A stretch of 64,000 nucleotides of DNA from Amaurobius ferox (GCA_951213105.1 OX578136.1:155255178-155319177); one strand, 5' to 3'. Positions 35,855-47,306 are shown, numbered from the stretch's first letter. Numbers and translations: made by a program. Notes: generated from the sequence alone by a model not told the origin.

Positions 35855-36548
35855 TGTTACCGGCAATGTATGAAAACCGGCATTCTATAGAATACCGAAA
35901 ATTAGTCGGCAATCTATGAAACGATTAACATTTCACAAATTTCCTAGGCATTCTATAGAATGCCAAATGACAAACGGGCAAAGTACGAAATACATCTCCA
36001 ATTCATTCCTTTTTTCATTTTTAGCCTAAATAGCATTTGTCATTCTATAGAATGCCTAGGTATTATATGCAATGCCTAGGGGAAGTATATAACATTTCTC
36101 ATATTTCATACTTTGCCTAAAAAAGGCCGGTATCCTATAAAATGCCTAAGTTTTCTATAGAATGCCGACATTTTATACATTGCCGGTAACATAACCAGCA
36201 ATGTATGAAAGCCGGCATTCTATAGAATGCCTAGGCATTTTATAGAATACCAAAAACTGGTCGGCAATCTTTGAAACGATTAACATTTCTTACATTTCCT
36301 AGGCATTCTATAGAATGCCAAATGACAAACCGGCAAAGTATGAAATACATCTCAGATTCATTCCTTTTTTTTCATACTTTGCCTAAGTAGCATTTGTCAT
36401 TCTATAGAATGCCTAGGTGTTATATACAATGCCTAGGGAAAGTATATAATAATTCTCATATTTCATATTTTGCCTAAAAACGGCCGGTATTCTATAAAAT
36501 GCTTAGGTATTCTACAGAATGCCGGCGTTTCATACATTGCCGGTAACA
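35855..36548. mobile_element. Repeat G: tandem pair of palindromic foldback units
   Basis: Two units of about 340-355 bp (35855-36193 and 36191-36548) share one terminus. Each starts TGTTACCGGCAATGTATG and ends in its inverse, CATACATTGCCGGTAACA. Inside, the palindrome GGCATTCTATAGAATGCC and close variants recur about eight times, with CCTAGG-containing junctions and 'gaaacgattaacatttc'. The first and second halves of each unit are mutually inverted. There is no coding sequence. Confidence 0.8.
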
Positions 36549-36626
36549 TATATAGTATTTAGTTCTGTTTGTCTCACAATCATTCTCAGAATGAAGGTGC
36601 ACCTCTAATATTTCCAGACACAGGCG

Positions 36627-36838
36627 GTTCAGTATTTCCTTCTGGACTTTTTGGCCGGAGGGGGGGGGGCGAAATAAACTTTAGGGGGGGGGCGAGTTTT
36701 CTATTTGCCCTATGCAAATATATATCTAAATGCTGTCACATAAATAGAAACTAGGTTTATATAAAATGTCTCCGGGGGGGACGAATAATCGTCTCCGTCT
36801 CCGGCCCCCCAGAGGTATACCTGAAAGAAACACTGAGC
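36627..36838 (+). mobile_element. MITE-D copy
   Basis: The left end is CAGTATTTCCTTCTGG and the right end is CTGAAAGAAACACTG (inverted). G-runs at 36660-36700 and 36773-36780 surround 'cacataaatagaaactagg'. Flanks of about 8 bp (AGGCGGTT and AGCGGATT) are only a partial match. Confidence 0.55.
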
Positions 36839-37244
36839 GGATTCATAGTTATAGGACCCTCCATTCAAGCATAAAACGATGTACTTATTCAAACTAAATA
36901 AATTTCAGATAAAAAAATCTGATGTGGGCAGCACATGATTTTCACTGCAGGCTCAAATTCATTGTCTCTTTATTTCATTAATATTTCATTAAATTTAGTT
37001 TAATTGCACTAAATAACGCGCATAAATAGTGGACTCAGAATCGACATAGCAAAAATGCGAAAAAACTAAAATATCTCGAAAACGGCTTGCACAACGCTTT
37101 AATTGCACAAAATAACGCCCAAAATTATTTAAAATGACATTGCGAATTGGCACTTTTAATTCAATTTTCGTTCTCAGTTGGTAACTGGACATTTTTTCAA
37201 CTGTGGCGCAGCGTAAATGCGAAAAAAATAAAATATCTCGAAAC
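36839..37244 (+). repeat. HINE-A-like 5' motif and degenerate repeat
   Basis: 'gatgtgggcagcacatga' at about 36919 is the HINE-A 5' end. It is followed by two versions of 'gcgaaaaaa.taaaatatctcg' (about 37057 and 37220). This is probably a diverged subfamily whose 3' part continues after the SINE at 37565-38025. Confidence 0.5.
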
Positions 37245-37259
37245 GGGTAGTTCTAATGT

Positions 37260-37549
37260 TGTTGTTGTTGACACCCAGACCGTCTGACCTACCAGAAAGG
37301 TGTAAGGTAACTGTTTGGACGGTCGGGAAGTGCCACCCAATTTAGACCGGAACCCAGTGGGGGAGGCATCCACAGGGACCGTACCCTCCTTCCCCTACCA
37401 CCAACCTCTCGGAAGGACTTTCGGACCCACATGTTTAACGTGATCGTACTCCGCATGAACACGGCGGCAGTTTTGGCAGTGGCTGGAATCGAACCCGGGG
37501 CTACCGAATGCAACTCCAGCGCGCTAACCAATGGGCTACCGCGCCCCAT
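37260..37549 (-). mobile_element. Full-length tRNA-derived SINE with target-site duplication
   Basis: Complete on the - strand, with a (CAA)n tail at 37260 and the tRNA-like head ending 'taccgcgcccc' at 37547. The flanks GGGTAGTTCTAATGT (37245-37259 and 37550-37564) form a 15-bp duplication. It splits a HINE-A-like repeat. Confidence 0.92.
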
Positions 37550-37564
37550 GGGTAGTTCTAATGT

Positions 37565-38025
37565 AAAGTAGTGGATCTTATTCTTCTCATTGTTAAAAAT
37601 TATGTATAAAATAAGCATTTAATTGATATATTTGAGCATACGTAGTATTTTATTTTAGATTTTGCCGATTTTTGGGGGACATTTCGCGAAAAAGGCAGGT
37701 TATTTTTTTCCAAATCGTACCAAAATCTAATCAGCACTATAGGGTCATATCCACGTGACTTACGTACCAAATTTTATGAAATTCGGTCCATTAGTTTTTG
37801 TGTTATAATGGATACAAAATCTGTTCAGACAAACAGATAGACAGACACACAGGCATATACACACAGAGACAGACAGACAGACACACACAGACGTCACGCT
37901 AAAAATGTTTTTATCGTATTCTAGAGGTGTCGAAACGTGTAGATCCGTCGAAAACTCGAGTTGCGATTTTCGGCATGATTCCAATACTTTCCCTATACAT
38001 TACCATGTATTGCAGGAAAAGTAAT
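37565..38025 (+). mobile_element. HINE-A-like 3' end, diverged subfamily
   Basis: Includes CAGA/CACA repeats (37830-37895), 'tccgtcgaaaactcgag' and the terminal arms CTTTCCCTATA and GGAAAAGTAAT. The middle part ('aattcggtccattagttt') differs from other copies. Confidence 0.55.
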
Positions 38026-38177
38026 AATACATAATTTCATTGTTGAGCAGCCTGAAGAAAATTATAAGTATTTGAGATATAACCAAGGAGGGAGATATAT
38101 AACAACTCTCTAACTCCATGTGTACTTTTGATAAAGTTTATAAATCATGGAGTAAATAGCCTTTCATGTGTTAAACA

Positions 38178-38672
38178 TTGTAACATGGAGTTAGAGAGAG
38201 CGAGATAAAACTCCTAAGGACGAACGAAACGTTTGAAAATGCCTAAACGCTTTGAGAATTATATCCTGTTTCCATTTGACATAATAGAGAGGCATAGTAT
38301 TGAGTTTATGAATTTTTGATTATTTTTAATTTAAGATTGACTATAATTATCAGTATAATTGATCAGTATTTTTTCACAGTTGTAGGCCAGAGTTCGAGAT
38401 ATAAGGAGATAAAAATAAATTGAAAGATAAAATAATTTTGAATACGTAGGAATGTTCCTTATTGTTTCAGTTCTAATTTGCATCGCGCTACTCATTTATT
38501 TCTACATAATTGGCAGTTTCAATAAATATTTTAAGCCATATATTTTCACCATAGAAATGCATACAATGCAGGAGCGTTAATCTTATCGCAGCGCCACCTG
38601 AATTACTGTCTCAAATGATATTGCCATTTTCTCAGTATGGAGTTTTAACTCCTTACTTTCACCTTCTTGCAA
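38178..38672 (+). repeat. Repeat I, uninterrupted copy
   Basis: Starts 'atggagttagagagagcg' and ends 'atggagttttaactcctta'. It is the reference for the copies at 30155 and 34930. No coding frame. Confidence 0.6.
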
Positions 38673-38743
38673 TGTAATTTAGGCTAAACTTACTGCCATT
38701 TGGCAAATGCTAATTAGATCCTTTTTTGTGCCACGCATCTAGG

Positions 38744-38747
<4 letters not shown>

Positions 38748-38792
<45 letters not shown>
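38748..38792. repeat. (TA)n microsatellite
   Basis: Pure TA run. Confidence 0.95.
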
Positions 38793-38796
<4 letters not shown>

Positions 38797-38834
38797 CCTC
38801 TTCTTTGGCCCCATGTAGAATACACAGCACTAAC

Positions 38835-38935
38835 AAACAAAACTTGATGAATCATTGTAGAACTATTGCCGGATTCATGAAATTCCAAAAGTCTGTCTAT
38901 AAACAGTTGTAGATCTGACCAATCGTGTGATTCTT
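38835..38935 (-). other. Candidate exon, unrecognised
   Basis: The - strand acceptor 'tcttttcaaattcattcag' precedes 38935 and a donor-like GTTAGT follows 38835. The frame reads ESHDWSDLQLFIDRLLEFH and then GNSSTMIHQVLF, which looks protein-like. The entry phase is 2 nt and the exit phase is 0. No family is recognised and no partner exon is proven, so chance is possible. Confidence 0.25.
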
Positions 38936-40218
38936 CTGAATGAATTTGAAAAGATTTGCATAAATAATAACAAAAAATTCCCATACATCTTAAAGAACGG
39001 GGTAGAGTAAATTTTGAAAGAAATGTGGCTTAGATGAAATGGATGAAGTGGATATAACGGAAGATACATCATATTGTCACAAATACGTAATAGAAAACCA
39101 TCGTTGTAATTTGGAGGTCTGAGTCACTTGACCTTGGCGACAAAATCGATGAACTTGGTCACGAACTTAGGAAAAATATCACCAGTTGGGTGACTTTGGG
39201 CGAGTTCTGGGAACTTCTCGAATTTTGTTGATGGGCTAATAACCTCACGAGTTACGTGTTTTTTAAAGAATTTTCCACAGAGTGCATATAAGCTCGTCAG
39301 CGTTCAGTCGGATTGATTTACGTGATACAAGCACAAATATCTGCCCATATTAATACAAAACCGAATATGTTCCAAGATTCCAAGTATTTTTCTTTTCGGG
39401 GCACCTGTGAAAAAACTCAAGTATTCCCACATCGGAAATAGAAGTTCTTAGAATAGTTTTGTAGCTGAAATTGATGTGAAGCGTTTCTTTTCTGGATGGA
39501 TGCTTGAAAAGGTTAACTCATGATGGCTACTCTACGATCAAAAATACCTTGGAAGATAGACCACCAATGTTGAGAGGTAGGCAAAACTAAGTTTGTTAAT
39601 GAGAGTAAACAGAGAGAAAACAGACTCTCTGAAAGAAGATGGGATCCAAGACACAACATGTATTGCATCTTCTGATTTCATACGCCCTTTAAATTGTATT
39701 ATAATAAAACAATTTTGGTAGAATAGTGTAAAAAGAATTAAATTTTAAATAAAAAATAGCAACATCTCTGCCTAAGTAGCTTATATCATCGTCACACACA
39801 ACATATCAATCTTTCTTTGAAAAATTAGCAGTTTAAATAAGCAATGTAAATTAATTTAATGTAATGTAATTTAATTTAATGTAATTCATATTTATTTTTT
39901 TATTTCATTTTATTTTATTTATTTAATTACGGTGACAATAGCATTGATTCCGAGGCAATGTACAAGAATGTTTACTTAAGTTAATCTTAATATCTTCATG
40001 ATAAAATTTTGCGGAAAATATTTTAATATGGTATTGTAATTTTGGCAACAAGATCTCTCTCGGCGTCAATCGGATTCACATAGATACTGATTTATTTACT
40101 GTGATTCAATGAATTTGTTTATTTGCAGTCTTTTAAGATTTGCAGTCTATATAATAATTAAGATGCAACATTCCAAAATATCTCCCGATTACTACGATAA
40201 TTCTAAATAAAAACAAAG
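38936..40218. other. Upstream region of the kelch-like gene; no clear promoter
   Basis: AT-rich. The segment 39890-40010 ('gcattgattccgaggcaatg') also occurs near 34890, so it is repetitive. 40130-40218 could be 5' UTR; no TATA box or initiator can be assigned with confidence. Confidence 0.35.
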
Positions 40219-40369
40219 ATGTGTTCAAAAGCTGAAATTTTATCTATAAACGAATACGATTACCTTTGTGATGGAAGTGTAGTTACCGACGATGGCAAAT
40301 CATCTGCTTGTCATCGTGTTTTGCTGTCTTCTATAAGCCCTTACTTTTGCACTGCATTTACTGCTACAA
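40219..40369 (+). CDS. Kelch-like gene, coding exon 1
   Basis: ATG at 40219 opens MCSKAEILSINEYDYLCDGS. The donor is ACAA/GTATCT at 40370, leaving one nucleotide (phase 1). The open frame continues 13 codons into the intron, but the BTB continuation is in exon 2. Confidence 0.8.
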
Positions 40370-43300
40370 GTATCTTATTTATTTTCTTTTGTAAACCTTT
40401 GAATGACTAGTCCACCTTAAAATATCGCCAAAATTAGCAACCCCATAACGCCTTGTTAAATATACCTTAAATATTGTGCTTCAATCATAAATGGAAGTTT
40501 AAATACTCTAAAATCATTTAAACAATATTTAAAAATTTATTTTAAAAACTGCAGTTATAATTAATTAATTGGTTACTTACAAAAATATGGTTCGATCCGA
40601 GGCGCAATCTTTGTTTTCTTTCCAATATCGAAGTTTTTAATGCTTATAATCCTAAAAGGATCTTTGTTAAGTTTACTCTTATAAAGTGTTTTGTACTAAA
40701 AATAGATGATTAAGTTAAAGCTTCACTTACATGAACTTAAAGTAAATATTAATTCTAGATTTTGTACGCATTATCTAGTATAAATTAAAATTAGTTAATA
40801 TCGGCGTATGAAATTTATTGGTTGATGATAACTATTTTGTTCATGCTGTTAATAGTGAACAATTACTTAAACTTATCTTCATAATGCATAACTGACAGTA
40901 TCCCATCCCCCTTGAATAGAAAAGTACCAGAAAATTAAGCACAATGTAGGACTAAATGTTAATTCCAAGCAGATGATACAAACATTTTCTAACTTTGCAA
41001 TCCTGTTAACATCTCCTTAATCATATCTTTCTTTCCAATGCTAGTCCTGAAAGATTCTTTTGATCTTAATATTTCCTTATTCAATGCTTTTGGCATTTAT
41101 TATTAACTATAATGCGAAACTCAGAAAATATATTAAAAATGCATGAATATCAACACATGACTTTCCTTACAAATTAACACATTTTGGTAGTAGGGAAAGA
41201 CAAATTATTATAACTCAATCATGTTGAAAACAGATAGGCTTATTGCTACTGTCAATTAAAACCATATTGTTGCGACGCATTCTTTGGAATCGTGGGTGTA
41301 CGCTCTGGATACAAGAATGAGTCCAAATTTCTGGATAACTAACACGTTTATTTACAAGCACAGAGTGAAAAGGAACAATATACAGCAAATAGCTCGATAA
41401 CTATTAACACAAGATCTTTAAACGGTCCGGTACAGTAAAACAGCAAATTAATACTGCAGTTATTTCACAAAACAGCAGATACGATTGCAAAGAACCTTGC
41501 CGCCCCAATCGGGACTCGAACCCTGGATCTCCGAACCGGCTAGCCGACGCTCTACCGTTGAGCTATTGGGGCGATATTCCAAATTCTTATCTTTAATGCG
41601 AACTTTGCACTATTCTCAAAACATTGACGTAAGTTATAGTTCAATGTAGCTCGTATCACATTAACTGCTCTCCAACAGAGTGATGACTTATTTTATAGAC
41701 TCTCTATAGAAACTTCTAGAAATCGCTCACATCTCGTAGAATATTTGTCATTTCGTGGTGTTTCTCGAACCTTTGAAAAGCCACAAAATTGGCGATAAAT
41801 CTCCAAATGTGGTAATCCCCCCCTTCGAAATTCGACATCTGGCAACAGTAGATTCACGTCATAGGAAAGGTTCCCTGTATGGGTGTTTTCTCCGTCTGGT
41901 TTTCAAAACAGACTCCAGTGAGAGAATTTTACACGTTCATAGCAATATTTAATTTCAAGAAAATAAATATATCCTTTACAGACTATTTTTTTATGATTTT
42001 CTTTCTCATTTTAAATCAAGAAAGTTAAATATGTCTAGAATGGCATGCATTTAAGCTCTATAAAAGTCGTCATTCATTTTCGAATAAAAGAAGTGCAAAA
42101 TAAACGTGTAAAATGGTTTCTATTGACGCTAATCAATAATGATAACTGCCAATAATGATTATTGTCAATAATGATTATTATCAATAAAGATTATTGATTT
42201 TCGAAAATTTATTTCTGAAATTGGAGTCCATCCTTTCGTCCGAAGCCATTGAAAATTATAAAGTTTTACGGTTATAGATTGAAATATTTGTACCAAATAT
42301 CATTTGAGTATTTCAAACTGTTGCGAGGTTATTGGGCCCAGACTCAGAAAAATACATCATTGAAGAAAAGTTCATTCGTATTCAGGAATACTTAAGACAT
42401 ATAAATTTCTCAATTTTCGAGAAACCGATCAGAATTCCCACCCTCGGGTTTTGATAAATTGTACTTTCACTTTGCGTATAGTTTGCGTTTAATCGATAAA
42501 ATTGTGTTTCGAGTTTTAAGATTTTGATTGAATAATAATGAACCTGCTTGTTACAAAGTTCAACCTGAGTAAATGCGATGTTACCTCTTGATAATTGAAC
42601 TTAGCTCTCTTAACTTTATTACTGTTTGGGCTATAAGGACGGATCAATTACGAAACTGTCTGAATTTTGCCACCATGTTCTTGGAACGGAGCAAAATGCA
42701 AACTCGTTTTTCAGTAATTTTCGTTTTCATTTTTGAGCATTTGTGATTGATTTTTCATATTTTCTCCCTTAGAGATTGGCATGCTAGACCGCAAGTGCTT
42801 CATGAAAGACATCCATGCAGATATTTTGCAGCTTATTATCTCATACGCATTTTACAAGAAATTAAAGATAACCGAGGAAAACGTTCAAGAGTTGCTCTTT
42901 GCTTCCGATTTCCTGATGATCGATAGCCTGATCGCGAAGTGTTGTGATTACATGCGATTTAACTTATCCATCTCGAACTGCATAGACACATACCGTGCGT
43001 CATCCTTGCTGAATCACTTGGACATCGAAGACTACTGCCACAGATTCATCATGGTACACTTCGAAAGCATCGTGAAGCAGCAGAGAAACGCCTTGGAGAG
43101 CCTCGAACTCGAAGACGTCAAGAAGCTCGTTTCTGGAGATGATTTAAATGTATCTGAGGAATTCACAGTTTGGAAGGTTGTTCAAGAATGGATCGAATGC
43201 GACGTTCAAAACAGGCTGTCTTCTCTTCCTTATTTGCTGAGTATTTTAAGGCTTGGTGAAAAGGGCATGGCAGAAATTAAGGACCACGTGACATTTGATA

Positions 43301-45703
43301 TACCTGACGTGCAACTTGTGCGCGAACGATTTAGACGTCCGCTACCTCCTACGGCGTCTTATTTCATCATCAAGAAGCAGAAGAATAATAATGTTTGCCG
43401 ACTTTCCTATGATGAACAGCTTGATTTTTGGAGAAGTGTTTGCACAATCAAACTCTGGCCAAATTCGATATCCCTAGGACCTAACTTGAAAGTTTATTTT
43501 TCCTATCATTATTATTTTAGTATTCTTGACGTGTCTCAAGGGACCTTGACAAGAATAGCAGAGTTTCGTACAAACCGATTAGATTATGGATGCGCAACAG
43601 TCCGAGACCGGCTATACATAATTGGCGGCACTGTGTTCTTCCCTCGACATACGCATCTCAGGTCTGTGGACTGCTTTGATGTCCATTCAAGAAGTTGGTT
43701 GTGGGTACAGTCCACATTATACCCATGCAAAGGCCCCGTCGCCGTCCTGCAAGACAAGATTTATGCGTTTGGGACTCATTATGACGACGAAATGCATCGT
43801 ACAGTGATCTCTGGTGAATGCTACGATCCTGAAAAAAATAAATGGACAATCTTACCACCGTTGATTGCCCCTTTCGAAAAATATTTTGGAGTTTTTGCTC
43901 TGCACAATTGCGTCCATGTGTGCGGGCAGAACAAGAAGACTGTTCATTTTCTGTGTTATAATCCGGAACTCAGTAAGTGGGGTAAGAAGATAAAGAACCT
44001 GATGCAGTTTTTCTCAAATCCAAAAATCACTCTTCTGCAGAACACAGTTATTATTTATGAAGGTAAGTCTAGCTTCTGCGATGTGGAAGCGTTGACAAAC
44101 ATAGTAGTTTGTTTTCTACTATTGGTACCAAAAATAAACTCTTCAACCCCAAAATCAAAGTGCACATCAGAGCACCAGCTAACGCGTGAACGAGAATTAT
44201 GATAATCTAAGTATACAGAGTGTTTGAAAAAAAGGTGAACGGCGAAAGATTTCTTTAATCGTCGGTGGTAGACACAGTTCTAATTGCAAAAATTCTTTCC
44301 ACGAGGTAAGAAGTTATGAAATAGTAATGTAAGGGACAGTTTATATCCAAACATCCAAGTAACATTGCTGCATAACTAGAGTTTAAATTATGGCGTTGCT
44401 CAGTAATGCTAAACTATTTGAGATAATTATGATCTACGGCGAATGCAACCGATCTCCAACTGATTTAAAAAATTAAAGGACATTCTTTTATTTCTACAGA
44501 TTTTGTTAATAAGACATTTGGCACACCAACAGACTCACAATTACCAAGTTTTTACATTATTTAATGGTTAGAATAACTTTGAACAGAAACCATTTATCTG
44601 TTCTTGAAACTTAAAAGATAAATCTGAAAAAAAAATAGCCTTAAAACCCTACTAAAGGATTTCTGTGAATCAATTCAATTTGTGAAAGGTCCCCGAATTC
44701 ATGAATTGCAGTGATTACAAGAGTATCGAAAAATCACGTTAAAGTGGTGTAGATCAGAAATAATTTATTTTGTCTTATGTTTAAACTCTAGAGATCCAAT
44801 TTTTTTTATTTTAACTAAATAAAGTATAGGCAGCATTTTTAGTAATTTAACTATTTTTGATAAAGTGGCTATATATAAAAAAATGTCTTCGCTTAAAATT
44901 TTTACAAAAATCTTGCACATTATTTAAATTATAATTGCATAATAATCTACCTTATTTACAGCATATTTGCATTTGGAGCTATGTGTCTATATCCAACGGT
45001 TCAAAAATACTTCCTGTTTATTCTCACCTTTGTTTTAAACACCTTGTATATACTGTGCAATTGAAATATGTGCTTGCACTGCCCTGTATTACAGTAGAAA
45101 AAATACACGTCTGACTTTTAATAGCCTGTTCTCAACAAAATACAAATTTTGAACTTGTAAATTTTTTAACAACCCTTTTTAAAAAAAAAATCTGTTGTGG
45201 GCAGCACATGATTTTCCCTATATAATGCAATTATATATTTCACAGCGAATTAATTTGTATGAAGTTTCAAGGCACTGTGTTTTTGACCTTGAATCGCTCA
45301 TTAAAATTTAACACTTTCTCGATGACATTACGCAAAATAACATCAAAGTGCTAAGATTACTTATATTTTGACTTATTATTTCAGTCATCGATTTCTATAA
45401 AGCGAAACATAAATAAATTGTGTATTAACAGTTTCGGAGGCAAAAATAGAGCTAACACATCAGTAAAGGCACGAAGGCATACGTGAATAAGCAGCTGCAT
45501 CGCGTGACCAGGAAGAAAATCGTTATCGCTGCCAAACGAAAATTTAAAAAAAAAATGAAAAGAAGAATAGAAGAAATGGGGAAGAACGGTAAAATCATTC
45601 AAAACACTTTCTTGATGAATAATACCTCGAATATAAATATCCAATAATAAAATAAATAGGAAAGCAATCAGTTTCGAAAGCTACAGGAGCAACATCACCA
45701 ATT

Positions 45704-45742
<39 letters not shown>

Positions 45743-46635
45743 ACAAAAAAAAAATAAAAAAAAAAATAAAAAAAAAAATAAATAAATAAATAAAAATTTA
45801 AAAAAAAAAAAGTTATAGTAAACATTTGGGAATAAAACATTTTGAGATTGTGGTACGCATATATATAACAAAAATTAAGGAAACCAAACGTTTCAGATAG
45901 CTAAATCAGTCGAACTTTTTAAAAAGAATTTTAAAAACATTTGTTCAAATTACTGCAAATAATAGAAGTTTATAAAGGGCTATAAGAATAAGGAAAATAA
46001 TAAAAAATAATAGCAACAATTGGTTTTTAATAGCTAAATGAAATTTTTTCATCAATTAAATTCAAATAACACTCTATCAAAACTACCTTAAAATTATCAA
46101 TGAACAAAACATTGGAATTCATTAGGGGAAACAACCGATTTCGGAAGTAACATCCACTTTTCGTTTTTCTTTTTCCTATTTAAATTTTTCGTTCGGCAAT
46201 GACTTTCTTCGCGAGTCACGCAATATAACTATTTAATGGCAGACGCCTTCTTGCCGTAGATGACGATTTCTCTGCCTTTATATCCTAGAGGACATTATTT
46301 TCCGCCTCTGAAACCGGCTGATTCCGTAATTAATTTGTTATACGGTGTACTTCAGCGAAGTTTTAGTTATTTTTGTAGCAGTTTGAACGATTGAAATTTA
46401 TACTTCGATTTCCACTAAAAAAAATGCTGTTTTTCATCCACCAGGTTCCGAAACCGGGAAGCACTCAAGATCATTTTTGTGGGACGAGAAGACCAGCAAG
46501 TGGAAGGTACCTCAGCAGCAATTCCTCAAAGACTTACGCAGGTTCCAAATCAGCTGTTTCACAGACCACAGAAGCCTGGAAATGCTAAGGGATCGGTCGC
46601 CCTACCAGTGGGAACGTATCGAAGACACATTCTAA
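40219..46635 (+). CDS. BTB-BACK-kelch protein (KLHL10-type), three coding exons
   Basis: Splicing 40219-40369, 42773-44062 and 46445-46635 gives 1632 nt, or 543 residues and a stop. Exon junctions are in phase 1 and rebuild intact codons (Lys at 51, Gly at 481). The BTB domain covers about residues 10-112 (CHRVLLSSISPYF; HADILQLIISYAFYKKLKIT; ELLFASDFLMIDSL), the BACK domain about 118-235 (VWKVVQEWIE), and kelch-like repeats about 255-520 (GCATVRDRLYIIGG, ECYDPEKNKW). Only the first repeat keeps the diagnostic double Gly; later ones are eroded (YAFGTH, HVCGQN), so the propeller is divergent. Proteins of this class usually act as substrate adaptors of cullin-3 ubiquitin ligases through the BTB domain; KLHL10 itself works in male germ cells. 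The product is shorter than the roughly 600 residues usual for KLHL10. Introns of 2.4 kb hold a solo LTR and a MITE. Further 5' exons cannot be excluded, but the first Met fits the BTB start. Confidence 0.85.
41268..41847 (-). mobile_element. Solo LTR (580 bp) in intron 1 of the kelch-like gene
   Basis: Read on the - strand it starts TGTTGC and ends GCAACA, perfect 6-bp inverted ends. It has a TATA box (TATAAAA, 41697-41691) and an AATAAA (41352-41347). This is the order expected of U3-R-U5. There is no internal region or second LTR, so it is a solo LTR. The flanking five bases (CATAT and GTAGA) do not match, so no target duplication is seen. A tRNA-like segment lies between the TATA box and the poly(A) signal. 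Ty3/gypsy or BEL origin cannot be told. Confidence 0.65.
41502..41574 (-). other. tRNA-like sequence inside the LTR (not a functional tRNA)
   Basis: 73 nt whose ends form a 9-bp acceptor-like stem (CGCCCCAAT / ATTGGGGCG). The D-arm GCTC/GAGC is intact, the A box TAGCTCAACGG and B box GGTTCGAGTCC match Pol III consensus, but the anticodon region (TCGGCTAGCCGG) cannot form a 5-bp stem with a 7-nt loop and T33, and the T stem has only three good pairs. It could be a decayed tRNA, a SINE head or an LTR-specific tRNA mimic. Confidence 0.6.
42773..44062 (+). CDS. Kelch-like gene, coding exon 2 (main exon)
   Basis: Acceptor 'tattttctcccttag' before 42773 and consensus donor GAAG/GTAAGT at 44063. 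1290 nt encode most of BTB, all of BACK and most of the kelch part. The open frame runs past the donor to 44202, but that tail is intron. Confidence 0.9.
44216..45046. mobile_element. TA-flanked MITE in intron 2 of the kelch-like gene
   Basis: The left end CAGAGTGTTTGAAAAAAAGG and right end (inverted) CAAGGTGTTTAAAACAAAGG are both bordered by TA (44214-44215 and 45047-45048). This fits a mariner/Tc1-type non-autonomous element of 831 bp. No transposase is left. Confidence 0.65.
45183..45245 (+). repeat. HINE-A 5' end motif
   Basis: 'gttgtgggcagcacatgat' followed by 'ttccctatataatgca', the conserved 5' block of HINE-A, without a recognisable rest. Confidence 0.55.
45706..45812. repeat. Poly(A)/(AAAT)n tract in intron 2
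   Basis: About 105 bp almost entirely A. The Phe-rich - strand frame here is not a gene. Confidence 0.9.
46445..46635 (+). CDS. Kelch-like gene, terminal coding exon
   Basis: Acceptor 'ttttcatccaccag' before 46445. The frame reads SETGKHSRSFLWDEKTSKWK and ends YQWERIEDTF with TAA at 46633-46635. WDEKTSKW is a typical kelch strand, which supports the join. Two longer frames in other phases overlap this exon and are shadows. Confidence 0.85.
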
Positions 46636-46730
46636 CTGATTGGAAGGCTGGAAAAGAACGACAATGCCATTACAACTGGGATTGCATGCTGTTTGAGGAA
46701 TGAGTGTGATCACACTCAGTGGTTTAATGT

Positions 46731-46736
46731 ATTAAA
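46731..46736 (+). terminator. Poly(A) signal ATTAAA of the kelch-like gene
   Basis: ATTAAA lies about 95 bp after the stop codon. It is the second commonest animal poly(A) hexamer. Confidence 0.5.
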
Positions 46737-47210
46737 ATTCATGAACTGTTTGTATAGGTCATTTTTGTGTTATTTCAAATATATATGTCATCGCAAATGA
46801 CCTATTTCATAGGCCGCGATACACGTAATATGTCCCATGTGCCTTTTAACTTGGGTTTTCCCGTGGAGTTGCAGCCTTGTAAAAGCCGCATTACACGCAA
46901 CAACTCCTATGTGCTGGTTTATGATTATTTCGTGCTCTCTTTCCATCACATACATTTTCACAAAATAACGAATTTTTGATGATTTATTATTAGAAGCTGG
47001 AGGGGCAGAGGGGGGGGGGGCAATGTTCGCAGCATTTTAAACAAACTCCATGCAAAATTACATATTGCAGACATTATAATCAAAACAATGCAACCTTATT
47101 TTGTTTTAAATGGTAATCTTTAATATTCACTTTGTCAAAACAATGCTTTTTTAAATGCAAGGGTAATTTCTGCGTAATCCCTGCATAAAACTTTAACCCC
47201 ATACCACTTT
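46737..47210. other. Intergenic region between convergent genes
   Basis: Lies between the 3' ends of the + kelch-like gene and the - strand gene. A G-run lies near 47009-47021. No gene was found. Confidence 0.45.
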
Positions 47211-47231
47211 ATTATTGTTATTATTATTATT

Positions 47232-47306
<75 letters not shown>

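Noticed and set aside
41502..41574. A functional tRNA gene on the - strand
   Set aside because: The A and B boxes and acceptor stem are good, but no canonical anticodon stem-loop can be formed and the T stem is weak. It also lies inside an LTR.
45595..45840. Phe-rich membrane-like protein on the - strand
   Set aside because: It is the poly(A) tract in intron 2 of the kelch-like gene.
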